A stretch of 64,000 nt of DNA from an uncultured Bacteroidota bacterium (GTDB taxonomy: Bacteria > Bacteroidota > Bacteroidia > Flavobacteriales > Flavobacteriaceae): positions 310,001 through 374,000 of the forward strand of contig CAJWUI010000001.1 of assembly GCA_913047695.1 (NCBI GenBank). The letters run 5' to 3'. The stretch's first letter is position 1. Every line of letters starts with the position of its first letter. The notes under the pieces were generated by a model, which saw only the letters and a list, made by a program, of their open reading frames with translations, searched no databases and was not told where the DNA came from. The position numbers and the translations under genes are program-made. Positions 18,610 to 29,396 of the stretch are shown one piece after another.

Positions 18610-21456
18610 TCAAGTAGTTATGTATTTAGATTCTAACTCTTTTTTTAGGAACTTTGCAGTATGACTGTCTTGATTTAGTATTAGCTCTTCTGGAGTCCCT
18701 TTACAGACTAATTTTCCACCATTTTTCCCCCCCTCAGGTCCTATGTCAAAAATATAATCAGCCTGCTTAATTACATCAAGGTTATGCTCGATAATCATAA
18801 CAGTATTTCCCTTGTCAACCAAAATATTTAAAATGCCAAGAAGAACACGTATGTCTTCAAAATGAAGTCCAGTTGTGGGCTCATCTAAAATAAAGAGCGT
18901 ATTACCAGTATCTTTTTTGGAAAGTTCAGAAGCAAGTTTCACTCTTTGTGCTTCTCCACCTGAGAGTGTTGTCGAAGGTTGTCCTAAATTAACATAGCCT
19001 AAACCAACTTCCTTTAATGCTATTAGTTTTCTATATATTTTTGGAATTTGTTCAAAAAAATCACAAGCTTCATTTATTGACATTTCAAGAACATCTGATA
19101 TGGATTTACCTTTATATCTGACTTCAAGTGTTTCTCGGTTAAATCTCCTCCCATGGCAACTTTCACATTCAACATGAACATCCGGTAAAAAATTCATTTC
19201 AATTATTTTCATACCGCCACCTTGACAATTTTCGCAACGGCCACCAATTACGTTAAAACTAAATCTACCTGGCTTATAACCTCTAATTTGTGCTTCTGGA
19301 GTTTTTGTAAACAAACTTCTGATTTCACTAAAAGCACCACAATATGTGACAGGATTGCTTCTAGGGGTCCTTCCTATTGGACTTTGATTTACGTCAACTA
19401 TTTTATCAATATTTTCCAGTCCCGTAATATTTTGATAAGAAAGAGGAGATTTAAAGGAATTGTACAGATAATTGCTTATTACAGGATATAAAGTTTCATT
19501 AATCAGAGAAGATTTTCCACTCCCCGAAACTCCTGTTATCCCTATCATTACACCAAGAGGAAATTCAATATTTATATTTTTTAAATTATTTCCTGAGCAA
19601 CCAATCAAATTTATTTTTTTACCGTTTCCTTTTCTACGAATATTAGGAATATTAATTTGTAAATTACCATTTAGATAATTTGCAGTCAGAGTATTTTCTA
19701 AAAGAATCTGTTTGGGATTCCCTTGGGATATAACTAATCCGCCTTTCTTCCCTGCCAAAGGCCCCATATCAATTAGATAATCTGCACTTAACATCATATC
19801 TTTATCATGTTCCACTACTAGAATTGAATTCCCTAAATCTCTTAACGAATTTAAGGAGCCAATTAGCCTTTTATTGTCCCTTTGATGAAGGCCAATACTT
19901 GGTTCGTCTAAAATATATAATACGTTCATTAATTGCGATCCAATCTGAGTAGCAAGTCTAATTCTTTGGGACTCCCCTCCAGAAAGAGATTTTGATGATC
20001 TGCTAAGTTGCAGATAATTTAAACCTACATTAAGTAAAAATTGTAATCGATTTGAAATTTCCTTTATAACTTCTGAAGCAATTTTTTTCTCATTTTCATT
20101 CAAAAATTTATGAAGTGATTTTATCCAAATCAAGAGATCATCTAAATCCATTTTGGTTACTTCAGATATATTTTTATTGTTAATTCTAAAATTAAGTGCT
20201 TCTTTTCTTAATCTTGATCCAAAACATTTTTCACATTCAAATTTGTCCATGAATTCATCTGCCCATCTTTTTAAGCTTGCAGTAGGTGATTCACTGTAAA
20301 TATTTTTTATATAATTTTCTAGTCCTTCGAAATCTATATTATATGTTCTTGTAATTCCCAAATTTTTAGAGGGGATTTCAAATTTCTCTTTGCTCCCTTT
20401 TAAAACAACAGCCATTGCCTCACTTGGAATCATTTTTATCGGGTCAGTCAAATTAAAACCGTAACAAGTTGCTATGGTTTCAATCTGACGATAAGTCCAA
20501 TTATTTTTTTTTGATCCTAATGGCGCAAGCCCACCTTGAGCAATTGACAGCTCATCATCCGGGATTATTTTTTTAAGATTTACTTTATGTTGAATACCTA
20601 ACCCTTTACATTTGGGACACATTCCTTTTGGTGAGTTGAATGAAAAGGTGTTTGGTTCTGGTACCGGATATGAAATTCCAGAAGAGGGACACATGAGGTT
20701 TTTACTGAAATAGCGCGTATTATCCTGGTCTAAATCTGAAATTAATACAGTTCCATCACCGTAATGCATTGCCGTTTTAATTGACTCTTCAAGACGTTTT
20801 TTAAAATCATCATTATCCTTAACTGTAAAACGATCAATCACTAAATCTATGTCGTGTGTTTTGTATCGATCTAATTTTAGACCTGGTGTTAACTCGATTA
20901 TTTTTTGATCTACTCTTACTTTTGAAAATCCTTGTCTTGAAAGGGAATCCAATAACTCACGGTAGTGACCTTTTCTAGATTGAATTATTGGAGCGAGAAG
21001 AGATATTTTTTTGTTAAAATATTCTTGTATGATTAATTCCTGAATCTGTGAATCAGAATAACTGATCATTTTTTGATTTGATTTATAACTATATGCTACT
21101 CCAATCCTTGCATACAACAGTCTCAAATAATCGTATAATTCTGTAATTGTTCCCACTGTTGATCTTGGGCTTTTGGAGGTAGTTTTTTGTTCTATAGCAA
21201 TTACTGGCGAAAGCCCATCTATTTTATCAACTTCAGGACGCTCCATATTGCCTAAAAACTGTCTGACATAGGCTGAAAATGTTTCCATATAGCGCCTTTG
21301 TCCTTCGGCGTAAATTGTATCAAATGCAAGTGACGATTTTCCACTGCCAGAGAGACCAGTAATGACGACCAATTTATTTCTAGGAATTTTTAAATCAATA
21401 TTTTTTAGATTATGAACGCGAGCCCCCTCAATGTTTATGTAGTTATTTTTTTGCAT
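18610..21456 (-). CDS. uvrA: Excinuclease ABC subunit A
   Basis: The damage-recognition ATPase of nucleotide excision repair; 948 residues. It has two ABC modules: Walker [13 protein letters not shown] (near residue 35) and [10 protein letters not shown] (near 645), with signatures [13 protein letters not shown] and [13 protein letters not shown]. Zinc fingers are CPKCKGLG and CENCQGGG...CESCHG. RAPRSTVG-type and [12 protein letters not shown] segments match UvrA. A complete gene without unusual features. Confidence 0.98.
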   Translation of the reverse strand: MQKNNYINIEGARVHNLKNIDLKIPRNKLVVITGLSGSGKSSLAFDTIYAEGQRRYMETFSAYVRQFLGNMERPEVDKIDGLSPVIAIEQKTTSKSPRSTVGTITELYDYLRLLYARIGVAYSYKSNQKMISYSDSQIQELIIQEYFNKKISLLAPIIQSRKGHYRELLDSLSRQGFSKVRVDQKIIELTPGLKLDRYKTHDIDLVIDRFTVKDNDDFKKRLEESIKTAMHYGDGTVLISDLDQDNTRYFSKNLMCPSSGISYPVPEPNTFSFNSPKGMCPKCKGLGIQHKVNLKKIIPDDELSIAQGGLAPLGSKKNNWTYRQIETIATCYGFNLTDPIKMIPSEAMAVVLKGSKEKFEIPSKNLGITRTYNIDFEGLENYIKNIYSESPTASLKRWADEFMDKFECEKCFGSRLRKEALNFRINNKNISEVTKMDLDDLLIWIKSLHKFLNENEKKIASEVIKEISNRLQFLLNVGLNYLQLSRSSKSLSGGESQRIRLATQIGSQLMNVLYILDEPSIGLHQRDNKRLIGSLNSLRDLGNSILVVEHDKDMMLSADYLIDMGPLAGKKGGLVISQGNPKQILLENTLTANYLNGNLQINIPNIRRKGNGKKINLIGCSGNNLKNINIEFPLGVMIGITGVSGSGKSSLINETLYPVISNYLYNSFKSPLSYQNITGLENIDKIVDVNQSPIGRTPRSNPVTYCGAFSEIRSLFTKTPEAQIRGYKPGRFSFNVIGGRCENCQGGGMKIIEMNFLPDVHVECESCHGRRFNRETLEVRYKGKSISDVLEMSINEACDFFEQIPKIYRKLIALKEVGLGYVNLGQPSTTLSGGEAQRVKLASELSKKDTGNTLFILDEPTTGLHFEDIRVLLGILNILVDKGNTVMIIEHNLDVIKQADYIFDIGPEGGKNGGKLVCKGTPEELILNQDSHTAKFLKKELESKYITT

Positions 21457-21471
21457 GCGATGATTTAAAAA

Positions 21472-23157
21472 TCAATAGTAAATATGAGATGCTCTGTCAT
21501 CACCACGGGGATCAGCACCGGTTGTTATAATACCACTTTTTGAAACCAAAATTGCATCTACCCGCCCAATTACCCTATTATACTCCTGCTTTACATCATA
21601 GCCTTTATCCTGGAGTTTTTTCATGGACAACTCATCAAATACACCATTTTCGAATTCGATTTTTTCAGGCAGCCATTGATGATGAAAGCGTGGGGCATTT
21701 ATTGCTGATTGAATATCCATTCCAAATTCGTAAACATTTAGTATTGTTTGCAGTACAGATGTAATAATTGTAGATCCTCCAGGGGTACCAAGGATCATAT
21801 AGAGTTTATTATCTTTTAAAATTATTGTCGGTGTCATTGAGCTTAGCATTCTTTTTTCTGCTTTTATTGAATTTATCTCACTACCAATTAAACCGAACAT
21901 GTTTGCAAATCCAGGTTTAATACTAAAATCGTCCATTTCGTTATTTAGAAAATATCCCCCATCTTCTACAAATACCTTTGATCCATAACTCCCGTTAAGA
22001 GTGGTTGTAACAGCAACCGCATTTCCTTCTTTATCTAATATCGAATAATGAGTGGTTTCTTCACTTTCTTTAGATGCAATTTTGCCAGCTTTGATGTCTT
22101 TTGATTCAGAAGCAAGATCGAAGGTAAAAGATTTCATCCTATTGTTTAAATAATTATGACTAATTAATTGATTATAAGATATTTTGTTAAAATCTGGGTC
22201 TCCTAAATATTTGCTTCTGTCTGAATATGATCTACGTTCAGCTTCAACTATAAGTTGTATTGCTTTTTCAGAATTATGATCATATTGATTTATGTTATAC
22301 GGTTCAATCATTTTCAATATTTGTCCAAGACAGATTCCCCCACTCGAAGGTGGACCCATGGAGTATATATTTAAGTTTTTATATCTAAAATTTAAAGGCT
22401 CTCTCCAGACTGGCTTATATTTAATTAAATCTTCATGGGTAATTATTCCACCAGCTTCACGGACTCTTTTAACTAGTGCTTCAGCAACTGGACCCTGATA
22501 AAAACCTTTAGCACCATATTTAGAAATACGCTTTAGAGTTTCAGCCAAAGCAATATTTTTCACCGTATCACCAGCCTTAAAATCCTGGGCATAAAAAGTT
22601 TTTTTACCATTTATTTTAATAAAATCATCTTTCTTACTTTTAAGACTTCTTTCCTGTTTTTCCGTAACGATGTATCCATTAGTTGCAAGATCAATGGCTG
22701 GCTTAACTAGATCCTCCCATGGCAAAGTACCAAATTTACTATGTATTTCTACTAAACCTGCAACTGTTCCTGGAACACCTACTGCTAGTCCACCCAGAGT
22801 ACTTTTTTCAGGAATGACATCTCCGTTTACATCCAAATACATTTTCTCATATGCACTTAATGGAGCCTTTTCTCTGTAATCCAAACTACCGACTTCACCA
22901 GAGGCAGTTCTGTAGACTAAAAACCCACCTCCTGAAATATTTCCAGCATTTGGAAAGCAAACAGTAAGAGCCAAATCAGTTGCAATCATAGCATCAAATG
23001 CAGAACCACCTTTATTTAATACTGATATTCCTATGTCAGAAGCTTCTTTACGTGCGCTTACAACAGCTGCTTTGATATCTTTAGTTTTGTTACAACTACT
23101 AAGAAAAGATAGAACTATCGTTATATGTGTCAACTTTATTAAAAGTCTCAAGATCAT
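21472..23157 (-). CDS. ggt: Gamma-glutamyltransferase / glutathione hydrolase, lipoprotein form
   Basis: An Ntn-hydrolase precursor of 561 residues that removes gamma-glutamyl groups from glutathione and related peptides. Autocleavage is expected before the Thr in EETTHYSILD (around residue 365), separating large and small subunits. Other signatures are GGNISGGGF-like NISGGGFLVYR, LDYREKAP, MGPPSSGG and LGTPGGSTI. The N-terminus ends a hydrophobic stretch at FLSSC, so it is predicted to be lipid-anchored in the periplasm or outer membrane. It overlaps acpH by 4 bp. Confidence 0.95.
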   Translation of the reverse strand: MILRLLIKLTHITIVLSFLSSCNKTKDIKAAVVSARKEASDIGISVLNKGGSAFDAMIATDLALTVCFPNAGNISGGGFLVYRTASGEVGSLDYREKAPLSAYEKMYLDVNGDVIPEKSTLGGLAVGVPGTVAGLVEIHSKFGTLPWEDLVKPAIDLATNGYIVTEKQERSLKSKKDDFIKINGKKTFYAQDFKAGDTVKNIALAETLKRISKYGAKGFYQGPVAEALVKRVREAGGIITHEDLIKYKPVWREPLNFRYKNLNIYSMGPPSSGGICLGQILKMIEPYNINQYDHNSEKAIQLIVEAERRSYSDRSKYLGDPDFNKISYNQLISHNYLNNRMKSFTFDLASESKDIKAGKIASKESEETTHYSILDKEGNAVAVTTTLNGSYGSKVFVEDGGYFLNNEMDDFSIKPGFANMFGLIGSEINSIKAEKRMLSSMTPTIILKDNKLYMILGTPGGSTIITSVLQTILNVYEFGMDIQSAINAPRFHHQWLPEKIEFENGVFDELSMKKLQDKGYDVKQEYNRVIGRVDAILVSKSGIITTGADPRGDDRASHIYY

Positions 23158-23738
23158 AAATCCTTTATTTTATTTTTTGTAAAAAGGGTTACATCCTCCA
23201 TAAAATGGAAAAAATGGCTTTCAAAATAGGTATATTTTTCAATTAAATCATAAGTTGAAGCTGCTAATTTAGAAGGGAATTTTGTCCTTTCTTCCATTTG
23301 TTTCAAAATAACCTTAAGATCTTTAAGATTTGAATATTGTTCAAGCCATTTTTGACTAATAAAAGTACGTATAAAGTATTGGACTTGAACATTGAAATAG
23401 AGACATGATTTTTCAAGTTTATCATAAAAACTATTTGAATAAATTTTTAAAGGTGTTCTATGAAAATCTTTCCAATTAGCCGCTAAAAAATGATCAAAAT
23501 ACATATCAATAATAACTCTGCTGTAATGCCTGTATTTTGGAAATAATTCATGTACACAATTTTTGTATGAGTTGTGATTGTCAGTAAATTCATCGATTAA
23601 TCTGTGCAAGACAATCCCACTTTTTATTTTATCTGGTAATTCTGAAATTTTATTGCCCTTTATTTGATCTGCAACCAGGTTGCCTACAGCTAATTCTTTA
23701 TCGTGACCTGACAAATAAATGTGACCTAAAAAATTCAT
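23154..23738 (-). CDS. acpH: Acyl carrier protein phosphodiesterase family protein (AcpH-like)
   Basis: A 194-residue all-helical HD-superfamily-like protein. The N-terminus MNFLGHIYLS...AVGNLVADQIKG and GIVLHRLIDEFTDNH are typical of AcpH, which cleaves phosphopantetheine from acyl carrier protein. FFDHFLAANW-like MYFDHFLAANWKDF is a further family motif. It is first in a likely acpH-ggt-uvrA-barrel protein transcript. Biochemical role in Bacteroidota is inferred only from family. Confidence 0.82.
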   Translation of the reverse strand: MNFLGHIYLSGHDKELAVGNLVADQIKGNKISELPDKIKSGIVLHRLIDEFTDNHNSYKNCVHELFPKYRHYSRVIIDMYFDHFLAANWKDFHRTPLKIYSNSFYDKLEKSCLYFNVQVQYFIRTFISQKWLEQYSNLKDLKVILKQMEERTKFPSKLAASTYDLIEKYTYFESHFFHFMEDVTLFTKNKIKDL

Positions 23739-23826
23739 CTTGCTAAAATAATTCTTTTAAAAACCATTTTAAAAATAATTACACTCTGGTTTAATGATTA
23801 ACATTAATTACTTTAATATCGTACAT

Positions 23827-23834
23827 TAAATTTG
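23827..23834 (+). promoter_or_regulatory. Possible -7 box TAAATTTG upstream of glmM
   Basis: The 157-bp divergent gap between acpH and glmM contains TAAATTTG, a TAnnTTTG match, 61 bp before the glmM ATG. No convincing TTG -33 element is seen. Confidence 0.3.
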
Positions 23835-23895
23835 TGTGTGAGAGCTACATTTACTTATTATAATTTAAATTGCAAGGTTTTATATTTTATACAAT

Positions 23896-25284
23896 ATGAC
23901 CTTAATTAAATCAATTTCAGGAATTCGCGGCACAGTAGGAGGGGTGCCTGAGGTAAATCTTACTCCATTGGATGTTGTACGTTTTACTTCAGCTTATGGA
24001 AAATGGATTAAAGAGAATAACATCGGTGATTTAAGGATTTACACTGGAAGAGATTCAAGGATTTCAGGACCAATGTTTCACACATTGGTTAATAATACAC
24101 TTGTTGGAATTGGAATTAATGTTGTTGATTTAGGTGTTTCTCCAACACCGACCTTAGGAATAGCTGTGAATTCAGAACAAGCTAGCGGTGGTATTATGCT
24201 ATCCGCCAGTCATAATAAAAAGAAATGGAATGCATTGAAACTATTTAATTCGAGCGGTGAATTCATAAATGAGGAAGATGGGTTAAAAATTTTAAAATAT
24301 GCTGATGATTTGAATTTCAGTTATGCAAAAATAGATGAACTTGGTACCATAATAACTCACGATGATTATATTGACAACCATATAAACAAAATTTTGAAAT
24401 TAGAATCTGTAGATGAAATCGGAATACAGAATTCTAAATTTAAAATAGTGGTAGATGGAATAAACTCAATTGGTGGTGTAGCTATTCCAAAACTTCTCGA
24501 TGCCTTAAATGTTCAAGTTATTAAAATTAATTGTAATCCAAATGGTGATTTTGCTCATGATCCAGAGCCATTAGCAGAAAATCTTGGAGAACTATGTGAT
24601 GCTGTGATAGAAAACAATGCCGATCTTGGAATAGCTGTTGACCCAGATGTTGATCGTCTTGTATTTGTAGATGAAAAAGGGGGGGTATTTAACGAGGAAT
24701 ATACATTAGTTGCTTGTGCTGATTATATACTATCTAAGCAAAAAGGTAGAACAGTTTCTAATCTTTCTTCGACACGTGCTCTATCTGATGTTACTAAAAG
24801 TCACGGTCAATCATATTTTACAAGTGCAGTTGGCGAATTGAACGTAGTTAGAGAAATGAAAAAAGTTAATGCTGTCATAGGAGGAGAAGGCAATGGTGGT
24901 GTAATATATCCTAAACTGCATTATGGAAGAGATGCGATGGTTGGCACAGCATTATTTTTATCATTAGTTACAAGTAGACAAAAAACTGTCTCTGAGATAA
25001 GATCATCCTATCCAAGTTATTTTATGAGTAAAAATAAAATTTCAGCTAATCAAAATATCAATTTAAATGAGATATTAAATAAGTTAGCTAAAGAATATAG
25101 TAATGAGAAAACTTCAGTGATAGATGGTTTGAAAATAGATTTTTCCGAAATGTGGGTACATCTAAGAAAGTCAAATACAGAGCCTGTAATAAGAATATAT
25201 ACTGAAGCAACCACAAAGTCAGATGCCGATAAATTATCGAATAAATTTATTTCGAAAATTAATCACCTCATTGAGAAAATTTAA
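23896..25284 (+). CDS. glmM: Phosphoglucosamine mutase (phosphohexomutase family)
   Basis: It interconverts glucosamine-6-phosphate and glucosamine-1-phosphate, a precursor of peptidoglycan and lipid A. The protein has 462 residues. The phosphoserine loop is LSASHNKKKWN (about residues 101-111), the metal loop is VDPDVDRLVF, the sugar-binding loop is GGEGNGGVI, and the phosphate-binding loop is RKSNTEPVIRIY. Phosphomanno/phosphoglucomutase activity cannot be excluded from sequence alone. It overlaps the convergent acyltransferase by 17 bp. Confidence 0.9.
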   Translation: MTLIKSISGIRGTVGGVPEVNLTPLDVVRFTSAYGKWIKENNIGDLRIYTGRDSRISGPMFHTLVNNTLVGIGINVVDLGVSPTPTLGIAVNSEQASGGIMLSASHNKKKWNALKLFNSSGEFINEEDGLKILKYADDLNFSYAKIDELGTIITHDDYIDNHINKILKLESVDEIGIQNSKFKIVVDGINSIGGVAIPKLLDALNVQVIKINCNPNGDFAHDPEPLAENLGELCDAVIENNADLGIAVDPDVDRLVFVDEKGGVFNEEYTLVACADYILSKQKGRTVSNLSSTRALSDVTKSHGQSYFTSAVGELNVVREMKKVNAVIGGEGNGGVIYPKLHYGRDAMVGTALFLSLVTSRQKTVSEIRSSYPSYFMSKNKISANQNINLNEILNKLAKEYSNEKTSVIDGLKIDFSEMWVHLRKSNTEPVIRIYTEATTKSDADKLSNKFISKINHLIEKI

Positions 25285-26137
25285 ATCTTTTGTGAGTCCA
25301 TAAATATTGACTAGGGTCCTCAAAGATTTGTTTTTCGAGCCATTTTGTATAAGTATTTGTTATCATATTTTTTTTTGTATTTTTTGGAAAACTGGATATA
25401 ACTTTAAATTCAACATTATAATAACCTCTTTTAATTCTATTGATTTTTGAAAACACAACAGGTATATTTAAATCTCGTGAAAGACTTTCTGCACCGCTAT
25501 AGGCAGGTACTTTTTTACCTAAAAAATTTATCCAATATGTTGAACTTTTTGGTCTTGGTGATTGGTCACTAGCAAAACCATAAACTCCAAGTTCTTTTTT
25601 CAATTCTTTTGATTTTATAATTTCTACAGCTTTTTTTTGAGGTATCATTTCAGAATTATGGCATCTTCTTATTTTGTTAATCAGTCTATCAAAATAGAGA
25701 TTTCGTATTGGACGATAAATGCCATAACCTTTGTGTTTTATATGGTATCCCAAAGACATCATCCACTCCCAGGATGAATAATGACCACAGATTAAAAAAA
25801 TTGAACGTTTTTCTTTTTCAAAAAATTTCAAGATCCCAATATTTTGGACATTAAATCTTTCCAACATTTCTGCTTTTGACATACCCATAGATTTAATTAT
25901 TTCTAAGAAAATATCGCAAAAATGAGAATAGAATTTTTTCTCAATTTCTTTAATCTTTGACACCTCATACTCCGGGAAAGCAATCATCAGGTTTGATCTC
26001 ACAATATTTCTTCTATACCTTATGATTCTATAAACAAAAAAACATGCTATATCAGAAAATGCATAAAGAATATTAAAGGGCATTCTTGATATAAGAAATA
26101 AATAAGGATATACTATAAGATAAGTTATGCGATCCAT
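25268..26137 (-). CDS. LpxL/HtrB-type lipid A biosynthesis acyltransferase
   Basis: A 289-residue lysophospholipid-acyltransferase superfamily protein. The catalytic HX4E motif is in CGHYSSWEW (His about residue 119). The N-terminal hydrophobic helix (YPYLFLISRMPFNILYAFSDIACFFVY) would anchor it in the inner membrane. DQSPRPKSSTYWINFLGKKVP is the second conserved block. It would add a secondary acyl chain to lipid A, in keeping with lpxA, lpxC and lpxD in this window. It ends in convergent overlap with glmM. Confidence 0.88.
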   Translation of the reverse strand: MDRITYLIVYPYLFLISRMPFNILYAFSDIACFFVYRIIRYRRNIVRSNLMIAFPEYEVSKIKEIEKKFYSHFCDIFLEIIKSMGMSKAEMLERFNVQNIGILKFFEKEKRSIFLICGHYSSWEWMMSLGYHIKHKGYGIYRPIRNLYFDRLINKIRRCHNSEMIPQKKAVEIIKSKELKKELGVYGFASDQSPRPKSSTYWINFLGKKVPAYSGAESLSRDLNIPVVFSKINRIKRGYYNVEFKVISSFPKNTKKNMITNTYTKWLEKQIFEDPSQYLWTHKRFKFSQ

Positions 26138-26284
26138 CTTAAATTTATTTCAAAAATATATTTTTAGTTATGATGGTCTAATAAATTTTGCAATGTTAAA
26201 ATTTATCGCAAATTTAAATTCTCTCATAAAATTATTGATAATTCCACAAGGTAATTTACTTTTATGTGTTAATCCTTATTTGAT

Positions 26285-27193
26285 ATGAAATTTACTACTG
26301 ACTCAGTAATGACGAGAATTCTTGATGAGCTTTTTAAAATTTATGCTAAGCGTGTTCCTGATGTGAAAAAGATTACAAATGCGATGATTGAAAGAGGAAT
26401 GGTTTCAGATCAAAATGAAATAATTAACGATCATATAGCTTTCCGAACTTTGGGAGTTCCTAATCTAGGTATAACTTCATTTGAAAAAATCTTTTTGGCT
26501 AACGGTTATAAGCGTATGGATTTCTATCATTTTGATGCAAAAAAATTAGATGCCTATTGGTATTCTCCACCTACAGAAGATCTTCCTCGTGTTTTTATCA
26601 GTGAACTCAAAGTAGAAAAGCTTTCATCTAGTGTTCAAAATGTTGTTAAATTTTATACGGATTCTATTGTTTATGATCCAGTTGATAATTTGAATTTAGG
26701 TGATTATAAGGCTGTTGCAAAATATTTTCAAACCCCACTTTGGGACCTACCTTCATTAAGTGATTACGAACTTCTTTTAAGTGAAAGCGAATACGCAGCA
26801 TGGGTAATTTACAATAGATATTACTTAAATCATTATACAATTAGCGTACATGACCTTCCAAATCCTTATAATAAACTTGAATCATTTAATGATTTTTTAA
26901 ATGATATAGGAATAAAATTAAATACATCAGGCGGGGTTATAAAAACTAGTAAGGATCTATTACTTCGACAAAGCAGTTCTGTAGCTAATACGATAAGAGC
27001 AAACTTCAGCAATGGAAATACAAAAAAAATTGCTGGTAGTTATGTTGAATTTGCAGAAAGGAGCCTATTACCAGAGTTTAGAAATTTAAAATCAGACAAA
27101 TTAAAAAGAGAGCATCGCAGAGAAGGGTTTGAAACAGCAAATGCTGATCGTATTTTTGAAAGTACCTTTACTTCACAAATAAAAAACCAATAA
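26285..27193 (+). CDS. DUF1338 family protein, candidate 2-oxoadipate dioxygenase/decarboxylase
   Basis: A 302-residue DUF1338 (vicinal-oxygen-chelate fold) protein. The HglS branch of this family converts 2-oxoadipate to D-2-hydroxyglutarate in lysine breakdown. Candidate metal ligands are the His in NDHIAFRTLG, a His in LNHYTISVHDL and the Glu in SYVEFAER. It is shorter than the ~460-residue proteobacterial HglS. The next gene, an ALDH7, starts only 2 bp after its stop, supporting a lysine-catabolic role. Exact substrate is inferred. Confidence 0.8.
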   Translation: MKFTTDSVMTRILDELFKIYAKRVPDVKKITNAMIERGMVSDQNEIINDHIAFRTLGVPNLGITSFEKIFLANGYKRMDFYHFDAKKLDAYWYSPPTEDLPRVFISELKVEKLSSSVQNVVKFYTDSIVYDPVDNLNLGDYKAVAKYFQTPLWDLPSLSDYELLLSESEYAAWVIYNRYYLNHYTISVHDLPNPYNKLESFNDFLNDIGIKLNTSGGVIKTSKDLLLRQSSSVANTIRANFSNGNTKKIAGSYVEFAERSLLPEFRNLKSDKLKREHRREGFETANADRIFESTFTSQIKNQ

Positions 27194-27195
27194 AT

Positions 27196-28728
27196 ATGGA
27201 TGTTAAACAAATACTTGAGAATCTTAGAATAAAATCTCTTCAGGGGGGGTGTAACTTTGGAGCTGAGTGGTTTGGATCTAGTGATGAAATTTGTTCTTTC
27301 AGTCCTGTTGATGGAAGCCTTCTTGGAAAATTAAAAACGACTTCTTTTGAAGATTTCGAAATTGTTATAAAGAAAGCAGAAAAAGCTTTTAATAGCTTTA
27401 GAAAAATTCCTCCACCAAAAAGAGGTGAACTTGTAAGACAATTCGGCAATAAACTTCGTGATAATAAATTAAGCCTCGGGTATTTAGTTTCATGGGAAAT
27501 GGGAAAATCCATTCAAGAAGGATTAGGTGAAGTTCAAGAGATGATTGATATATGTGACTTTGCAGTTGGACTTTCGAGACAGTTGTACGGATTTACAATG
27601 ACATCAGAAAGAAAATCACATCGATTATACGAACAATATCATCCTTTAGGTCTAGTAGGTATTATTTCTGCATTTAACTTTCCGGTTGCAGTTTGGAGTT
27701 GGAATGTTGCCCTAGCATGGGTGTGTGGTAATGTATGTATTTGGAAACCTAGTGAAAAAACACCTCTTTGTAGTATCGCATGCCAAAACTTAATTATAGA
27801 TGTTTTAAAGCAAAATAATATTGATGAAGGAGTGTCATGTGTAATTAATGGTGGGGCCGTTGTAGGGAGCTGGATTGCAGATGACAAACGTATATCGCTT
27901 GTATCAGCAACTGGATCTACAAAAATGGGAGTAAGTGTCTCAAAAAAAGTAGGTGCGCGACTTGGTAAAACAATACTTGAATTAGGAGGTAATAATGCAA
28001 TTATAATAACACCTAACGCAGATTTAGGTATTGCGATTCGAGCAAGTATTTTTGGGGCAGTTGGTACTTGTGGACAACGTTGTACATCAACAAGGCGTCT
28101 AATTGTTCATGAATCGATATTCAATAAATTCACAGAAAATTTAAAAAAATCCTACAAACAATTGAGAATTGGAAATCCAATTGATGAGAAAAACCACATT
28201 GGTCCTTTAATTGATGAAAATGCTGCACTAATTTTTTCAAATACATTAAAAGAGATTGAAAATCAAGAGGGAACTTGGTTAGTAAAGGGGGGTCTTTTGT
28301 CCGAAAAGGATCATGGTAGTAAATGCTATGTTAAACCAGCTGTTGCAATTATAGGCCGTGAGGCTAAAATAATTCAAAGTGAAACATTTGCACCTATTTT
28401 ATATATAATTAAATATAAGGGTGATATTGAAGAAGCAATCTCAATTCAGAATGAAGTTAAACAAGGGCTTTCATCATCGATTATGTCACTTAATATTAAA
28501 GAAACAGAAACCTTCTTATCAAGTTGGGGGAGTGATTGTGGGATTGCAAATGTAAATATTGGAACTTCTGGTGCAGAGATAGGTGGCGCTTTTGGAGGCG
28601 AAAAAGAATCAGGAGGTGGCAGAGAGAGTGGTTCTGATGCTTGGAAGGCATATATGCGAAGGCAAACTAACACGATAAATTTTTCCAATCAAATCCCACT
28701 AGCACAGGGAATTAACTTTAATTTATAA
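27196..28728 (+). CDS. amaB: ALDH7-family aldehyde dehydrogenase, probable 2-aminoadipate-6-semialdehyde dehydrogenase
   Basis: A 510-residue NAD-dependent aldehyde dehydrogenase. FNFPVAVWSWN, the Glu in LELGGNNAII, and the catalytic Cys in GTCGQRCTSTRRLIVHE are strongly ALDH7/antiquitin-like. This subfamily oxidises aminoadipate semialdehyde (in equilibrium with piperideine-6-carboxylate) to 2-aminoadipate. Combined with the upstream DUF1338 gene it outlines two non-adjacent steps of lysine catabolism; the intervening aminotransferase is not in the window. Confidence 0.87.
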   Translation: MDVKQILENLRIKSLQGGCNFGAEWFGSSDEICSFSPVDGSLLGKLKTTSFEDFEIVIKKAEKAFNSFRKIPPPKRGELVRQFGNKLRDNKLSLGYLVSWEMGKSIQEGLGEVQEMIDICDFAVGLSRQLYGFTMTSERKSHRLYEQYHPLGLVGIISAFNFPVAVWSWNVALAWVCGNVCIWKPSEKTPLCSIACQNLIIDVLKQNNIDEGVSCVINGGAVVGSWIADDKRISLVSATGSTKMGVSVSKKVGARLGKTILELGGNNAIIITPNADLGIAIRASIFGAVGTCGQRCTSTRRLIVHESIFNKFTENLKKSYKQLRIGNPIDEKNHIGPLIDENAALIFSNTLKEIENQEGTWLVKGGLLSEKDHGSKCYVKPAVAIIGREAKIIQSETFAPILYIIKYKGDIEEAISIQNEVKQGLSSSIMSLNIKETETFLSSWGSDCGIANVNIGTSGAEIGGAFGGEKESGGGRESGSDAWKAYMRRQTNTINFSNQIPLAQGINFNL

Positions 28729-28736
28729 ATATTTAA

Positions 28737-29396
28737 ATGCTCGAATCATTTCCATTAGTTGGAGCAATCATTTTAATTATAAACATTTTATCTAGTATAG
28801 TAGGTTTTCGGGATAGAAGGTTTTTTGAAAGTTATAGCTTCGAAATCAATAAAATCCGAAAAGGAGAATATTACAGGTTACTAACTTCAGGATTTCTTCA
28901 CGTGAATACTCCACATCTAATATTTAATATGGTTACACTATATTTTTTTGTTTCTTTTGTAACGTATTCTTTAGGAGCACTCTCATTTCTGATACTATAC
29001 TTCGCAAGTTTAATAATAGGAAATCTTTTAACTTTAGTAATTCATTTTAATCAGTCTAATTACAGCGCAGTAGGTGCTAGTGGCGCAGTTACAGGTATTT
29101 TGTTTAGCTCTTTATTACTATTTCCATCAATTGAATTAATGATTTTCTTTATACCTATACCAATTCCAGGTTATATTTTTGGCATTGGGTATATCTTGTA
29201 CACTATTTACGGAATAGGTGCACAGAATGATAATATTGGTCATTCTGCCCATTTTGGTGGAGCTGTAGGAGGTGTAATCTTGACATTGTTCTATGATTTT
29301 GATGTTATATACAATTCAAAATTAATGTTGAGTATATTGTGTCTAACTATACTGGTTGCTGGCTATTTACTTTATGATAAAAAAAATAAAAATTAA
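28737..29396 (+). CDS. Rhomboid family intramembrane serine protease
   Basis: A 219-residue six-helix membrane protein. The catalytic Ser is in GASGAVTG and the His in GHSAHFGGAVGG. The family loop is HVNTPHLIFNMVTLYFF with the conserved His/Asn. It starts 8 bp after the ALDH7 stop, so it may be co-transcribed, but no functional link is obvious. It ends in a 4-bp convergent overlap with the TlpA gene. Confidence 0.93.
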   Translation: MLESFPLVGAIILIINILSSIVGFRDRRFFESYSFEINKIRKGEYYRLLTSGFLHVNTPHLIFNMVTLYFFVSFVTYSLGALSFLILYFASLIIGNLLTLVIHFNQSNYSAVGASGAVTGILFSSLLLFPSIELMIFFIPIPIPGYIFGIGYILYTIYGIGAQNDNIGHSAHFGGAVGGVILTLFYDFDVIYNSKLMLSILCLTILVAGYLLYDKKNKN

